Assembly: GCA_012932295.1 (NCBI GenBank)
Contig: JAAONU010000001.1
Coordinates: forward strand, 52,754,901 to 52,818,900
Origin: Cyclina sinensis
Lineage: Eukaryota > Mollusca > Bivalvia > Venerida > Veneridae
DNA: 64,000 nucleotides
Direction of reading: 5' to 3'
Positions 43,706-57,639 of this stretch are shown in pieces. The position numbers and the translations under genes are program-made. Positions within the stretch are counted from its first letter, which is position 1, and each line of letters begins with the position of its first letter. The notes under the pieces were generated by a model. That model did not search any database. It was not told the DNA's origin and was given only the letters and a program-made list of their open reading frames with translations.

Positions 43706-46700
43706 TTCCGCTTTACGCATACAGAATCTTGGAATTCTATTTCGCAGCAGCGTAAGAGAATTTTGAGCATTGCCTTTAGGATTGTGCCATTATATAAATG
43801 GATCTCAAGTTGAGTAAAAGCTTACCATGTGTTTATATTCGACGTTCATACAACTGAAAATTTTTCATGTGGGGTGAATGGAAAATACTGGCGGGGTCTT
43901 AATATGCACAAACTCTTTAGCTCAAATAAGCTTGCAGTGCATAGGCTTATGGATAAAAATCAGGGTTCGAAAAGATGAAGCTTGGATTGTGCTTAATCAT
44001 ACCTGCTAAGGTGTTTTGTTATCTTTCAAAGTTATGAAAATAGCGTCATCTGATTTGTCCGCCATAATCAAACCGATAGGAAACGGTACAGGCAAAGACC
44101 ACCACGAATTCTTACCTAGGTTATCAACATGGGCTATCTTCCGGCTCTTAATCCATCATGTGGAATACTTCGTAATTACATTAGAATCGATATTAAATAA
44201 GAGTTTTATCTTAAAATATTTGTAAATTTTACTCTCCCTGACGTCAGCATTCTTAAACCTAATTTTCCTTCAATCAATTTTAATCGTATTATGCATTATG
44301 TTGCATAAAAATCATAGCTGGAGACATCAGGTATGTTAACTATATGGACCTGTGTTTACTAACAAAATGATACCGAGTTAAGCATTTTAGTGTATATTCG
44401 ATAGCCTATGTCAAAGAGTAAATATTTAATGATTTAAACTTTCAAAGTTGTCAAATAATGCTTTTTAATTAAGACATTTACATTATGTGACGAAGTTTAA
44501 AATTTCTCTTTACAAAGTCTGCATCTGTTATGAAAAGAAATGAGTACAAATGCCTCCTGGCATATTAATGTTACAATTACAGTTTATTCATGAGCATCAA
44601 CACCCGATATTACTTCTCTACTTTACTTCTGAAATTTCAATCCGGCATGAATTTTCGGCGTTGAAAAAAGTGAACTTGAACAATGTGGATAAACATACAA
44701 TTTACATATTATACCATTAGCTGCATTCTTAAGTCTGTACATAGAATGGCAGAATTTGTTTACTTTGTTAGGCCGAATGGTAGAGAAATGTTAGTTTCTC
44801 ATGTTCAGTGAGAATCAGATACTGATAATAAAGATATTAGCAGCTTCACTTGACGTGGAGCCAAATATAACTCGACCGTGTGAGATATTTGTCCATTTGT
44901 TCATGCGTGTCGACTTAAGTTTGTTCACACGAAGAATATAAAAAAAAAAACCTAGAAAGCCCTTTGGAGTCTGTTGTACTTCCATGTGATGCCAAGCATG
45001 AAGTACAAAGCTCACGGAACACATATCAAGCGTCAAAATGTATGTCTGTTTAGACACTTCAAAAGTGACTTCATGACGTCATTAGTATTATAAACTGCAA
45101 GAAATTCCACACCGTTGAGGGAGATAACAGACTCTTCAGGTGCTCCGTGGCTATATGTTAGCAGGGTCCTTAATTTGCGAAATCTTAATATTCGAACTTC
45201 TTAAACCAGTTGTTGTTTCTAGGTATTCCTCGACATGACTGGGATTCATACCTGCAAATTGAAGGCTGGTGATTTTTAACCAGGACCATAACGCATTCAT
45301 TGAGGCTTTGTTTGACCAGGAATCTTATGCTAACGGATATAACCCCCTGCATATTAGTTTAAGAATAGAATTTCTTTCATAAAAAATAAACATTTTGAAA
45401 TTTTAGGAATACAAACAAAACAATAAATTGACATGGCCTTTAAGTTTGTTCGGTACAATGTTGGCTCTAGTAAATAACACAAATGTTTATCTAATTTAAT
45501 TAAGTTTCTTCACTAGGAAAACACGATTTGGCCACCACAAGCGAAGTTTTAGTTTAAACACAAAGATTTATTAACTAATAGTAATTATTTTTATTTACAT
45601 TTCTATTGTATTTTTTCCCTCTCACGATATAAATCCGCCCGTTTAATGGTGTTAAATGCCTTTCTTTGATAAAAAGCGGTGTTGAATCCCCCATACAAAT
45701 CCATGATATACTTCACATGTCACCGAGCCCAGAATGAACTTTCTCAAAACATGACCTGATTTCGAAAAATCTCTTTTAAAACAAGTGCATAATTTCATTT
45801 TTTTCACGTATCAATATCAGTTTCCAGTAAAAAGTAATGAAAATATTGAACTATTTATATACACTGTAAAAGTAAATGTTTATTATTGCCAAATCGCCCT
45901 TACATTTAACTGATGTGTCTCTCCATTAGAATGTTTATTTCCCTGGTACGGGCCAAGCCCCTTGGTCAACGGAAGTCACTTTCCCTTAAAAAGGTTAGTT
46001 TGAATTATTTACAGAAACGCTATATTAGATATTAGCATTTAATTTTCAGTGTTTTATTTTGTCAAAAATCTGACAGATTTTAAACGAAGTTATTAAACCC
46101 ACTCATTTGAAAGTTTAACTATATAATCAATGTTAATTTGATGTCGCAATGGTTTTAGCAAATTTGATAAAAGAAATTTCAGTTGAACAAAACCAAGAGC
46201 AGACTCTACAACACCAAACTTTTGAAATTCAGTGTTGCTGAACATTTGCGGATGTAACAAATATTAGCTCTTACATTTATAAATGATGACAATTTTGGTG
46301 TCAAAATGATGTTTTGGAATCAAGTCACTTTTATATTTATGCCCAGATTTAAATGAACTGTTAAAATATGTTTTTGCTATTTGGTGATTATTTTTTTACT
46401 GTGTAATCGAATAATAATTCTAGCTATCATGATTTTGGAATTCTTTTTAGGAAGATTTCAATTACATTGTACAGAAAGGTTTCAAGCTTTTAAGTATAAT
46501 TTTAAGTTTGGGAGAAGGCAGAATACGTAGATTTTTTATCTGTCTGAAGGTTTTTTTCACCCATACTGGTAATATGTTAAAAGCTGTAAAATGTGCAATC
46601 GAATAAAGCTCTAAAGGCCGTATGGCATACAACAGTCTTTTATCATTAGTGCAACGAGATCAGTTAGATATAAGAACCACATTAATAATAGAACGGTTGT

Positions 46701-48695
46701 ATCGATTTTATTTTATGGCTAGGAAATTTGGGGAGCATTTAACTATTAAATAGTTGATAAATTACATTTAAAATTTTGTAGTGAAGCCTCAAACTCCAAA
46801 TTGTGCAGTCTATAGGAACAATTGATGCTTTCAATCATTTGTGAAAGAAGATATTTGCCTTTTTGAATTAAAGACCCCCCCCCCCCCCCCATTATTTCTT
46901 ACTTTATATTTTATATATATACAATGATAATATCAACATTAGTAAGGATAATATGTGGGTTTCTTTTATTCTATTTTGAAAAGGCTACTACAAAACAAAC
47001 TGCTTATGATATTATTGGTTTTAGAAACCCACAAAATATGTATTGTTTTTATGGTTTCATATGCTCTAAGAATTTTATTATTTATTTAATTATATGTGCC
47101 TATGTGGTACTTTTCTGAACTATTAACTATGAGTCATTTCGTTCTTGGAATTTTGAAAGGTACAAAGTTTGGTTATGGTGAAAAGAAAATATGCTTGCTT
47201 TCTTATATCTGAATATGATAGTGCTTTTAGTAGCAGTACACGGTACCCACTCAAGTTCGCTCCAGTCCCACACGTAGTGTTTAATTGAAACCGTTTCTAC
47301 TGAGAGCGAAATGTATCTGGTTTATGGCTGTATCTGTTTTATTGTTTACTGAAGTAACGAATCTAGATAAACAATTTTAACACTGCTGTGTTTCGGATCC
47401 TTGGAGAGGTTTAGAACACCGGGACACCTCTCCTTCGTGGATAAAATAGGTTTTCGAGATTATGTTTTTGATATACCTACCACTGGATAATGACTTAGGC
47501 AATTAACTTCAACGTGGAAACAATAAATTTAGACAGACTGAAAATACTTCATACTTTCGAATAGTTTTTAGTTTGGTTTATACAACTCATACAGCATGTA
47601 TTGTCCTTGTGAAGAAACATTCCGTTTCTTTTTTATTTAAAAAAAAACAGTGTTGATTTCAGTTCTTTGATATGTGTGCAAAGAGGTAGTTTAAATCATA
47701 TTTACAAGGTTTGTGCTACTGATAATGTGTCTTTTGACCCGTCCGAAACAAAAATCAACAATATTTATACTTGAGAATGTCTAATGTTTTCTGTTATATG
47801 GTAAATCCATGTCCGTAGACAATTTCTGTTAACAAGAAAAGCTTATAAAATCATGACCTATTTATATGATTTAGAATGGTCTGAATGGTATTGTTATCTA
47901 TCATTTTTATCATTTAGCAGGAGATATATACAATTAAGTGACTCACAATTGTTGGTATGACAATATCATTGTTTTCGAAGCGCTTGTTGTCAAGGGTTGC
48001 CTTTGAATATCGCAAAATAAAAAAATAAAATAAAAAAAATTAATAAATGGAATATAACACCTTTGTAGCAAATCATTTCCCCACGTAAAATCTGACGTTG
48101 AATCATTACAATAATGAGTTCTGTTTCCAAACCACATGGCTGAGAAAAAAATGTTAAATGAATTGGATCAAGGTTGATTTTCTCTTGGGTCACGGTGCTT
48201 AGTGCGTTTAAAATAATAAAATTGATAAACGATATTTAGGTCTGTTAATTCCCCTGGTTTACTGACCTAGATTCCATTTGACCTAAAATATAGGTTTACG
48301 ACTCTGATTACTTAAGGATTTTTTAATTCTTTAAAGTAAAACCTGAATGATACTTGTAATGTTTTTTCAATTATTTGATTTCCAATCAGGTCGGACAGAT
48401 TCAAATCCATTTCATGCAGGCCATTTTCTATCCCCGAAGTAAGGAACCAAAGTGTACTATTAAAAACGTCCCCAAAATATTATGCCACTATCTACACAGA
48501 AGTAAACTTTAAAAACAGAACTAAGAATCGTGCTTTTCCTCCGCTGAGGTTCTCGACGCAGTTTGCGATCGTAGGTAGACAATTTGTTTTTGTATCTATC
48601 CACCCCCCATTCCTGGTCCTATACTTCCCTCATATAGAGAGCGGGGCCCTCTTGGTATAAACATATTATCATGCAAACCCAAGACATTCTAATGT
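43706..48695. other. AT-rich stretch, no gene seen
   Basis: No gene or repeat family is recognised. It includes a C-homopolymer (46875-46890) listed separately. Short open frames, such as 44016-44225, show no domain. Confidence 0.45.
46875..46890 (+). repeat. Poly-C tract, 16 bases
   Basis: An uninterrupted run of 16 C in AT-rich DNA. The count may be unreliable in the assembly. Confidence 0.85.
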
Positions 48696-48699
48696 TCTA

Positions 48700-48960
48700 C
48701 TTGTAAGTCACAGTACTTGTATTCAGAAGTTTGCAAGTTTGATCCGCCGCTCCTTCGCCTACACTGCTGTCTTTCGGGTGAGACGTTAATCCGGGTCCCT
48801 ATTAAATAGGTGCAATAGACTGACCATGTTAAAGCACCATACCTGGAGTTTCTCTGGAATGTGATGTTTTTGTTACCATTATCACCCACAACCTAAAAAT
48901 CTCTTCAAGGTGTATGGGCCATATTGGCAGCTCATTACCGATGATAAATAAGCCCAAACA
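48700..48960 (+). repeat. Diverged SINE, family A
   Basis: 'gcaagtttgatccgccgctc', 'gtctttcgggtgagacgtta', 'ggagtttctctggaatg' and 'gccatattggcagctc...gatgataaataagc' line up with the copy at 32765-33025. It is older than that copy, judged by more differences. Confidence 0.65.
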
Positions 48961-51900
48961 GAAACAGAAATGAAAAAAATTCGGATCTGATCTTTGAGCA
49001 GTTAGTCAGCATTTTTCACATTGTATGAAAAGACGTAATGAAATTTGATTGTTACATCATTTAACGTTTATTTGGAAAGTGGCTATAATAAAATGTGATT
49101 ACATATACTCTGTGCGGTATTAAAGAACTTAGTCATTGAATGTTTGCACTAATTATGTTAAAGTTTACACGAAGGAAGGTTTATTGTATGTGATAATTAA
49201 TGATATAAAATGTCATCTTTGAAATTTTAAATGCAAATGTAATTGCACATGTAAAATATTCGAACTCTTATTACAATGCACCAGAAAACTTCCCCAATTT
49301 ACATTATTACTCTTTTTTGATTTGATTTGTTAACATAATTTCATCGATCATAAAATGTGCAACTTTACACCTTTAAAAAATATATTCTGGATAAGATTAC
49401 ACATTTTTACAACTTGCAGTTCTATTTGCTAACCATTATTCAAATGATGAAAGTTGTCCCGCTCAAAAGAAAACATTAATTACGAATATGGTACAGATAT
49501 TTCAAAACCGATTATCTTAATCCATCTGTTTACAAAGCGTCTCAATTCCCTATATACCGTCAAAAATATTTGCTTACTCTAAAAATATAGTTCCGAATTT
49601 TCGGTCAGCAAATAACAATTAGATCGATCTTTACTTTTTAATCAATATAATGAAATTGTGCCTTATTTGAATTCAGAAAGTTAAAATTATTCATTTATTT
49701 TATCATAAACACAACATGCGGAAAAGTAGTCCAGCGTATTTGCATATCCCATTATGTGTACATTTTTTGTGTAGTTCAGAGGTAGACGATATACCCTGTT
49801 CCGATGTTTTGATTGATTTTAATCGGTTATATTCACATAAAATTTTTGCATCTTAAATTGAAGACAATGGAATGACCCTTTTATCAGAAAAGACTTTAAT
49901 CAATTATTCGGTATATTTACATTTGACGTTTCTGTGACGTCATCAGGAAATCGACATGTCCAATTGTCCAATTTATCAAACCAAATCACTTATACTGTCG
50001 TTAGGTGGTACGCACATGCATGAATCACAGGAGACCACATCAGTTTCAAGTGGATTGAACGGTGGTAGAATTTTGTTTTCAACGACTTAACCTTGCGGTT
50101 CTGTAAAAGCCCCCTTTTTAGTGATTTCCTTTAATAAGCTGGGGTTTCAACAGAAATATAATTAAGATTGTTATCAGTCTGACTCAGCAAAGGTGATTGG
50201 AGCATAAATTTGGACATTAAACATAAATATGTATTAGCTTTTTCATTTTGTTTGGCGTTACGTTATATTAATATTGCATTCAACTGCTCGTATACACCCG
50301 ATTCATGTACATATTGCTTCGAATTGAAATCAAGTTTCATTATTTCCACAAATTCCCATATTTCTTCGTGTTGAAAATCATGTAAATATGGAAGGATTTT
50401 TTATGGCAAATTTCTTCACGTTGGTCCTGTATGTGATTCCCTGAACTATGAAACGTACAAAAAGATATGCAATTACGTAACTTTTAAATTAATATTTCAA
50501 ATGTTTGATCAAATTGAATACATGAGAAAGTGCTAAATCATTAGTACAAACCGACGGATTAAAGCGAAAAGGATCTAAGTGTCATTAAGTTAAGAAGTGG
50601 TTAGAATCTTTTCGCTTTTACCCGCTCAAAACGTACCTTTTTTTGAAGGAATTCATCAGTGTGAGGTTATATATGTTTTCCTATTTGCAAAAGTCAGCAG
50701 TCGTCAGACGTTTTAAATTTATGACTGAGTGGTCTTAATAACTAAATTGTAAATTAAGAAACCTCTCTCTAATTAAGAATCTTACAGGTTACTGTTCCAC
50801 TGTCGACCTGACTTGCCTTTGACAAAAAGCAAAACATTCTTTCCTATTAAAATATTTGACCGTTACACTTCTTTGTCAGCAGTTTAACTTGATAAAGAAT
50901 TAAATATTGAATGGTTTTTAATTTTTCTGCTACTTTTTCAAAAAGTATATATGTATACTGTAAATATAAAATCTCCAACTGTTACTCTTTTTTGAGAGGT
51001 AAATTGATTATATATATGTGAAATCTCTTAATAAAGGAAGTGCTGTACATATTTCGACTGTGTAAGCAGACAAAACTCGTTTCCGTGGGAACAACTGTAA
51101 CGAGACGATGTAATCCAATATTAGTACTGCGCAACCGAAATTTTACTTTTCTGGCGAGGTTTGGTCATAAAAATGTAAAGTTGTTACAGTAACAAGGTCT
51201 GTGTAAGATGATACACTTATTCTGTTATTTTATATCACCAAATTACTTGCACTCAATGAACATAACCTAGATGTCTCTGTACTTAAACATAGTTATGTAA
51301 AGGAATGGTCTTGCCTATAAACTGATGGAAATTTCAGATCGTTATCAATGATGAAAAAGAGAAAATTTAGATAAATGCTTATTCAAATGTCTGAATCGCT
51401 TGCTGTGAAAAATGTTTAAGAAATAGTTAAGAAAACACATTAACAGAAACAATAATCTTTTCTTTCTTGAGTTACATACACTGAGAACAGAACATAGGCA
51501 TTTCAGCTGCAAAAGTTCGGCTTTAATATTCTTGATCCTAGCATTGCTTTTGAAAAAAAAGAAATAAGCTGAGATCTGTAAAATTAGAATACGGCTGACC
51601 GTCGCCCAGTGGATCAGAAATCAGATTAGTAGAAATTTCATAAAAAAAGTCTTTTGACACCATTTTCCAATACGACTTTCCATCAGTTAAGAGAAATTAT
51701 TACAAAATACACAGATACAAAATAACGTTTCCTGTTTCTTCAAAGCTGTTTGCAGGTAGTCGCTTTGTATAAATATATATTTAGAACGGGAACTCTATGT
51801 TGCGATTCTGATAAAAAGAATTAAATTAATTCAAAACTTGACTGACTCTTAAACTCCGCTATAAATACTTGAATCACTCAAGCTAAAACATTTAACCGCT

Positions 51901-52718
51901 TATCATGAAAAGATAACAATAACCAATTTTCAAGAGTTCTGCGGGAAATCAGGTTCCAATCCTAATAAAGAACACGGCTCGAAATTTAAGATAAAGCTTC
52001 AAGTGAAACTGCTCTAGCTAGGTTCGGCTCAGCAAAGTAGCATAGGTTACAGTTTCGACGTAACAGCAACAAAAAATAAACGCTATAAATGAAGATTGAA
52101 AAATAAGCATAACATTGATAAAGTTATCGCAGTATTATCCTGGTCGGCTTCTCATGCCTCTTCGATCCCAACAGAGGTAACCCGATAGTGCCGTTAATTT
52201 TCTTTGATGAAACAAATTGCTTCTGCGAAAATAATGACTGCGTTCCTTCGCGTGCCTTGCTTTTCTCAGGTGTACCGTAGGTACCTTAATAAATGCACGA
52301 ACAACAGGTTGATATCTGTGTTTTGTATGTTCATTTTATTAACATCTTTGCAGTTTTCAACCTTTCCAAAGATCACTTAGTCCCTGAGGTACCGGCATGT
52401 TTTGTCCATAATAAGCCATTATATTTGGCCACTATTGTCATAACCATACACTATCTCTTATGATATTTCATGTTTGAAATGAAATAAAAGGACAAACCTC
52501 ATCTCGTAGTAATGAATGTACATTTTTTTTTCTAAAATACAGTAATCTATCCGACGGTGCTGTATTTATTTATTTTTGTAAACATGTTCGTATATATTTT
52601 CACCCTCCTTTTGAATGCCTAAATTAAGTAGTCATCTTAGATGCTGATAGGTTTAAATATACGTGTTCTGCGTAATAACTTCTTGTAAAAAAAGAACATG
52701 TGTCGTGGGTCTTTCCAC
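48961..52718. other. AT-rich stretch, no gene seen
   Basis: Nothing recognisable apart from the possible Penelope-type end at 49860-49950 and a small hairpin near 50560-50620 ('aaagcgaaaagga' against 'tcttttcgcttt'). Confidence 0.45.
49860..49950 (-). mobile_element. Possible Penelope-type element end with hammerhead-like core
   Basis: The minus strand reads CTGATGACGTCACAG then AAACGTC (49946-49925), followed by 'aaatgtaaatataccgaat' and 'gattaaagtcttttctga'. The spacing of CTGATGA and GAAAC, and the 'attaaagtctttt' tail, fit what is known of Penelope-like ends with hammerhead cores. No reverse transcriptase or GIY-YIG domain is visible to the right. Confidence 0.45.
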
Positions 52719-55700
52719 ATATGCACAGTACCGTCGTACCCCACTTGAGCAAACATAAACATATGCACAGTACCGTCCTACCCCACTTGAACAAGATATA
52801 TATGCACAGTACCGTCCTACCCCATTTGAACAAACATAAACATATGCACAGTACTGTCCTACACCACTTGAATAAACTTAAACATATGCACAGTACCGTC
52901 CTACCCCACTTGAACAAACATAAACATATGCACAGTACCGTTCTAACCCACTTGAACAAACATAAACATATGCACAATACCGTCCTACCGCACTTGAACA
53001 AGATATATATGCACAGTACCGTCGTATCCCACTTGAACAAACATAAACATCTGCAAAGTACCGTTCTACCCCACTTGAACAAACATAAACATATGCACAG
53101 TACCGTCCTACCCCACTTGAACAAACATAAACATATGCACAGTACCGTCCTACCCCACTTGAACAAACATAAACATTTGCACAGTACCGTCCTACCCCAC
53201 TTAAACAAACATAAACATATGCACAGTACCGTCCTACCCCACTTGAACAAACATAAACATATGCACAGTACCTTCGTACCCCACTTGAACAAAATAAACA
53301 TATGCACAGTACCGTCCTACCCCACTTGAACAAACATTAACATATGCACAATACCGTCCTTCCCCACTTGAACAAACATAAACATATGCACAGTACCGTT
53401 CTACCCCACTTGAACAAACATAAACATATGCAGAGTACCGTCGTACCCCACTTGAACAAAATAAACATTTGCACAGTACCGTTCTACCCCACTTTAACAA
53501 ACATAAACATATGCACAGTACCGTCGTACTTCACTTGAACAAACATAAACATATGCACAGTACCGTCCTACCCCACTTGAACAAACATAAACATATGCAC
53601 AGTACCGTTCTACCCCACTTGAACAAACATAAACATGTGCACAGTACTGTCCTACCCCACTTGAACAAACATAAACATATGCACAGTACCGTCCTACCCC
53701 ACTTGAACAAACATAAACATATGCACAGTACCGTTCTACCCCACTTGAACAAACATAAACATATGCACAGTACCATTGTACCCCACATGAACAAACATAA
53801 ACATATGCACTGTACCGTTCTACCCCACTTGAACAAACATACACATATGCACAGTACCGTCCTACCGCACTTGAACAATATATATATGCACAGTACCGTC
53901 GTATCCCACTTGAACAAACATAAACATCTGCAAAGTACCGTTCTACCCCACATGAACAAACATAAACATATGCACAGTACCGTCCTACCCCACTTGAACA
54001 AACATAAACATATGCACAGTACCATTGTACCCCACATGAACAAACATAAACATATGCACAGTACCGTTCTACCCCACTTGAACAAACATAAACATATGCA
54101 CAGTACCGTCCTACCGCACTTGAACAAGATATATATGCACAGTACCGTCGTATCCCACTTGAACAAACATAAACATCTGCAAAGTACCGTTCTACCCCAC
54201 ATGAACAAACATAAACATATGCACAGTACCGTCCTACCCCACTTGAACAAACATAAACATATGCACAGTACCGTCCTACCCCACTTGAACAAACATAAAC
54301 ATTTGCACAGTACCGTCCTTCCCCACTTGAAAACATAAACATATGCACAGTACCGTCCTACCCCACTTGAACAAACATAAACATATGCACAGTACCGGCC
54401 TACCCCACTTGAACAAACATAATCATATGCACAGTACCGTCCTACCCCACTTGAACAAGATATATATGCACAGTACCGTCCTTTCCCACTTGAACAAACA
54501 TAAACATATGCACAGTACCGTCCTACCCCACTTGAGCAAACATAAACATATGCACAGTACCATTGTACCCCACTTGAACAAAATAAACATATGCACAGTA
54601 CCGTCCTACCCCACTTGAGCAAACATAAACATATGCACAGTACCGTTCTACCCCACTTGAACAAACATAAACATATGCACAGTTACGTCCTACCCCACTT
54701 GAACAAACATAAACATATGCACAGTACCGTTCTACTCCACTTGAACAAACATAAACATCTGCACAGTACCGTCCTACCCCACTTGAACAAGATATATATG
54801 CACAGTACCGTCCTTCCCCACTTGAACAAACATAAACATATGCATAGTACCGTCCTACCCCACTTGAACAAAGATATATATGTATAGTACCGTCCTACCC
54901 TAATTGAACAAACATAAACACATGCACAGTACTGTCCTACCCCACTTGAGCAAGCATAAACATATGCACAGTACCATTGTACTCCACTTGAACAAACATA
55001 AACATATGCACAGTACCATTGTACCCAAATTGAACTATCATAAACATATGCACAGTACCATTCTGCCCCACTTGAACAAACATAAACATATGCACAGTAC
55101 CATTCTACCCCGCTTTAGCAAACATAAACATATGATCAGTACCATTGTACCCCACTTGAACAAACATAAACATATGCACAGTACCATTCTACCCCACTTT
55201 AGCAAACATAAACATATGATCAGTACCATTCTACTCCACTTGAACAAACATAAACATATGCACAGTACAGTCGTTCCCCACTTGAACAAAATAAACATTT
55301 GCACAGTACCGTTCTACCCCACTTGAACAAACATAAACATATGCACAGTACCGTCCTACCCCACTTGAACAAACATAAACATATGCACAGTACCATTCTA
55401 CCCCACTTGAACAAACATAAACATATGCACAGTACCGTCCTACCCCACTTGAACAAACATAAACATATGCACAGTACCGGCCTACCCCACTTGAACAAAC
55501 ATAATCATATGCACAGTACCGTTCTACCCCACTTGAACAAGATATATATGCACAGTACCGTCCTTTCCCACTTGAACAAACATAAACATATGCACAGTAC
55601 CGTCCTACCCCACTTGAGCAAACATAAACATATGCACAGTACCATTGTACCCCACTTGAACAAAATAAACATATGCACAGTACCGTCCTACCCCACTTGA

Positions 55701-55765
55701 GCAAACATAAACATATGCACAGTACCGTCCTACCCCACTTGAGCAAACATAAACATATGCAAAGT
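52719..55765. repeat. 3-kb minisatellite of 42-bp units, about 73 copies, with higher-order structure
   Basis: Unit 'cacagtaccgtcctacccca' plus 'cttgaacaaacataaacata' plus 'tg'. Variants are 39 bp ('gaacaagatatatatg') or 41 bp ('gaacaaaataaac'). Because 42 is a multiple of three, long frames stay open: plus MHSTVLPHLNKHKH repeats up to 289 codons, minus CLFKWGRTVLCICL repeats up to 377 codons. Frames shift where 41-bp units occur. I read these as by-products of the repeat and not as proteins. Confidence 0.93.
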
Positions 55766-57608
55766 TCGAACTAACCTTATTGTAATTCTTTTTTTTATTG
55801 ACAAGCATTGGAAAATGGTGAAAAGGGACTGCGTTCATCGAAACATTGCTTACTTTCACGTCCTTGGAAAATATAGCATCTACGAAGTAACCTGTGCACC
55901 ACCGCAAATATAATAGACATGTACGTATGACCATATAGATAGACATTAATACACTGTGGAAAATCTATCAGTGGAATTCCATTGAGTTAAATAAACCTGA
56001 TAAACGTTTACTTGACTTTTATGCATCCTGTCTGTTTCTGTAAGAATAATCTCAAAACGAATAGATAAGATTTTACAAATTCATCTTCAATGTCAACTTA
56101 TTAACATCCCAATGTCATCTAGCATATTTCTGTTACCAGTATCATGTTCGAAGTTTAAGTTAGCTTGATGGTTTTCTTTATTGCTCTTAAGACTGAAATA
56201 GTTTCCAGTTTGGATTGAAATATTTCGATTTTTTTAACAGTGCACAGGTTTGTCCTACCAGATAGTAAAGTACCACCAGGGCATAATGAATATCTATAGA
56301 TGTTTCTGTGGGAAGTTTGAAAGATAGAAAAATTGTGTGCAAGCAGAAAGTTGAAACACAACAAAATAGTTTAAGCGAAGAAGCAGAAACAGAAATTTAA
56401 TCAAAGGACACGTTTAACATAATGGGTGATAAAATGGGATTATTTGGGGATTTGAATTTTGCAGATGAGCAATTTGCAGTTTTCTGCTTGAAATTTCCAT
56501 AATGATCAAAAAAGGAGATTTTTAAACTTGCACCAAGTCTATGTGAACATTTAACAATATGATTATAAGCATTACGGTAGGTAAAGTTTTTAACTTGGTA
56601 GACAGGTATACAAGTGTTGTAGTACTGGTGAACATTTTGCTCGCTCCGCTAGACTTCACTATTATCATCGTGGGGGCAAAAACCACCTTCCGTTCAGATG
56701 TGGCACTCTGCTATCACAGTAGTGAAAGCTTGTATGGATATCTGTACTCGGATTATTGGTTCATAGAAAAAGGAATACTATTTATACGGACATTTATTCT
56801 TTGTATGAGTTCTTAGCATATTAAGGCAATAGATGAATTAATTTATATATTTCAATACAGTTTAAGTGATGGATTGTACATAATGGAAGTAACCATTTAT
56901 TATCATTATAATCTGACCAAGGAATTATGACATTTTTTTCTGGATTTTTATTTTTCACCAATGTTGATTCAACAGATTGTGGTTCCGAGCGTTAAGTACA
57001 CAGTTTCATCTTCTTGTAGGAGATATAATCATATTTTAGGAGATGAATTTCCGAAATTTGATGGTAAGTTTACATTACGTCTAGCTATACATCTCAGAAT
57101 GCAGTAAACGACATACCCTGTCTAGGCTAACAGCTTCTAGCAGTGTTTATAGAAGCCTTGCACGAAAACTACACAGATTGATGGATTTTACTATTTTAAG
57201 CCACCAAATTTTTTGATCAAGATCCTGGAGTTTAAGATATTTGCTCCCGATGGATCTTCTGTGATTTATGTAAAGGCTTTTAATTTCTAGCAAAAGCAAT
57301 TTGTAAACTGTCAATTGAATGCATCACAGTGCTAAGTGTGTTTAATGTGATAAAAAATTTGCGCACTAAAAATGCGTTTTTAAAAGTACATAGATAATTA
57401 AAGACAAAGGGATTTTATCTGTCCCCGCTTATATTCGGTAAGCATCTACAATTGCATATCTTTAAACATTTTTTTTGTACATTTAAAAGTAATTATAATT
57501 TGGAAACTCGCGATTATGTACGTTTGTGTGGCGATAAACAGATTTGTATGGTTATGCCAATAAAACTTTGACCAGGCTTAACTATTTACATAAAATAATT
57601 CATGTTTA

Positions 57609-57639
57609 TTGCTAATTAATGTTAATCATTAATTAGCAA
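57609..57639. repeat. Perfect 13-bp inverted repeat
   Basis: 'ttgctaattaatg' and its complement flank a 5-bp loop. Purely AT-rich, so it could be chance or a cruciform-forming site. Confidence 0.8.

Noticed and set aside
52624..55946. Long open frames (up to 377 codons) on both strands
   Set aside because: They are products of a 42-bp tandem repeat lacking stops. Both strands are equally open, and no domain, start context or exon border supports translation.
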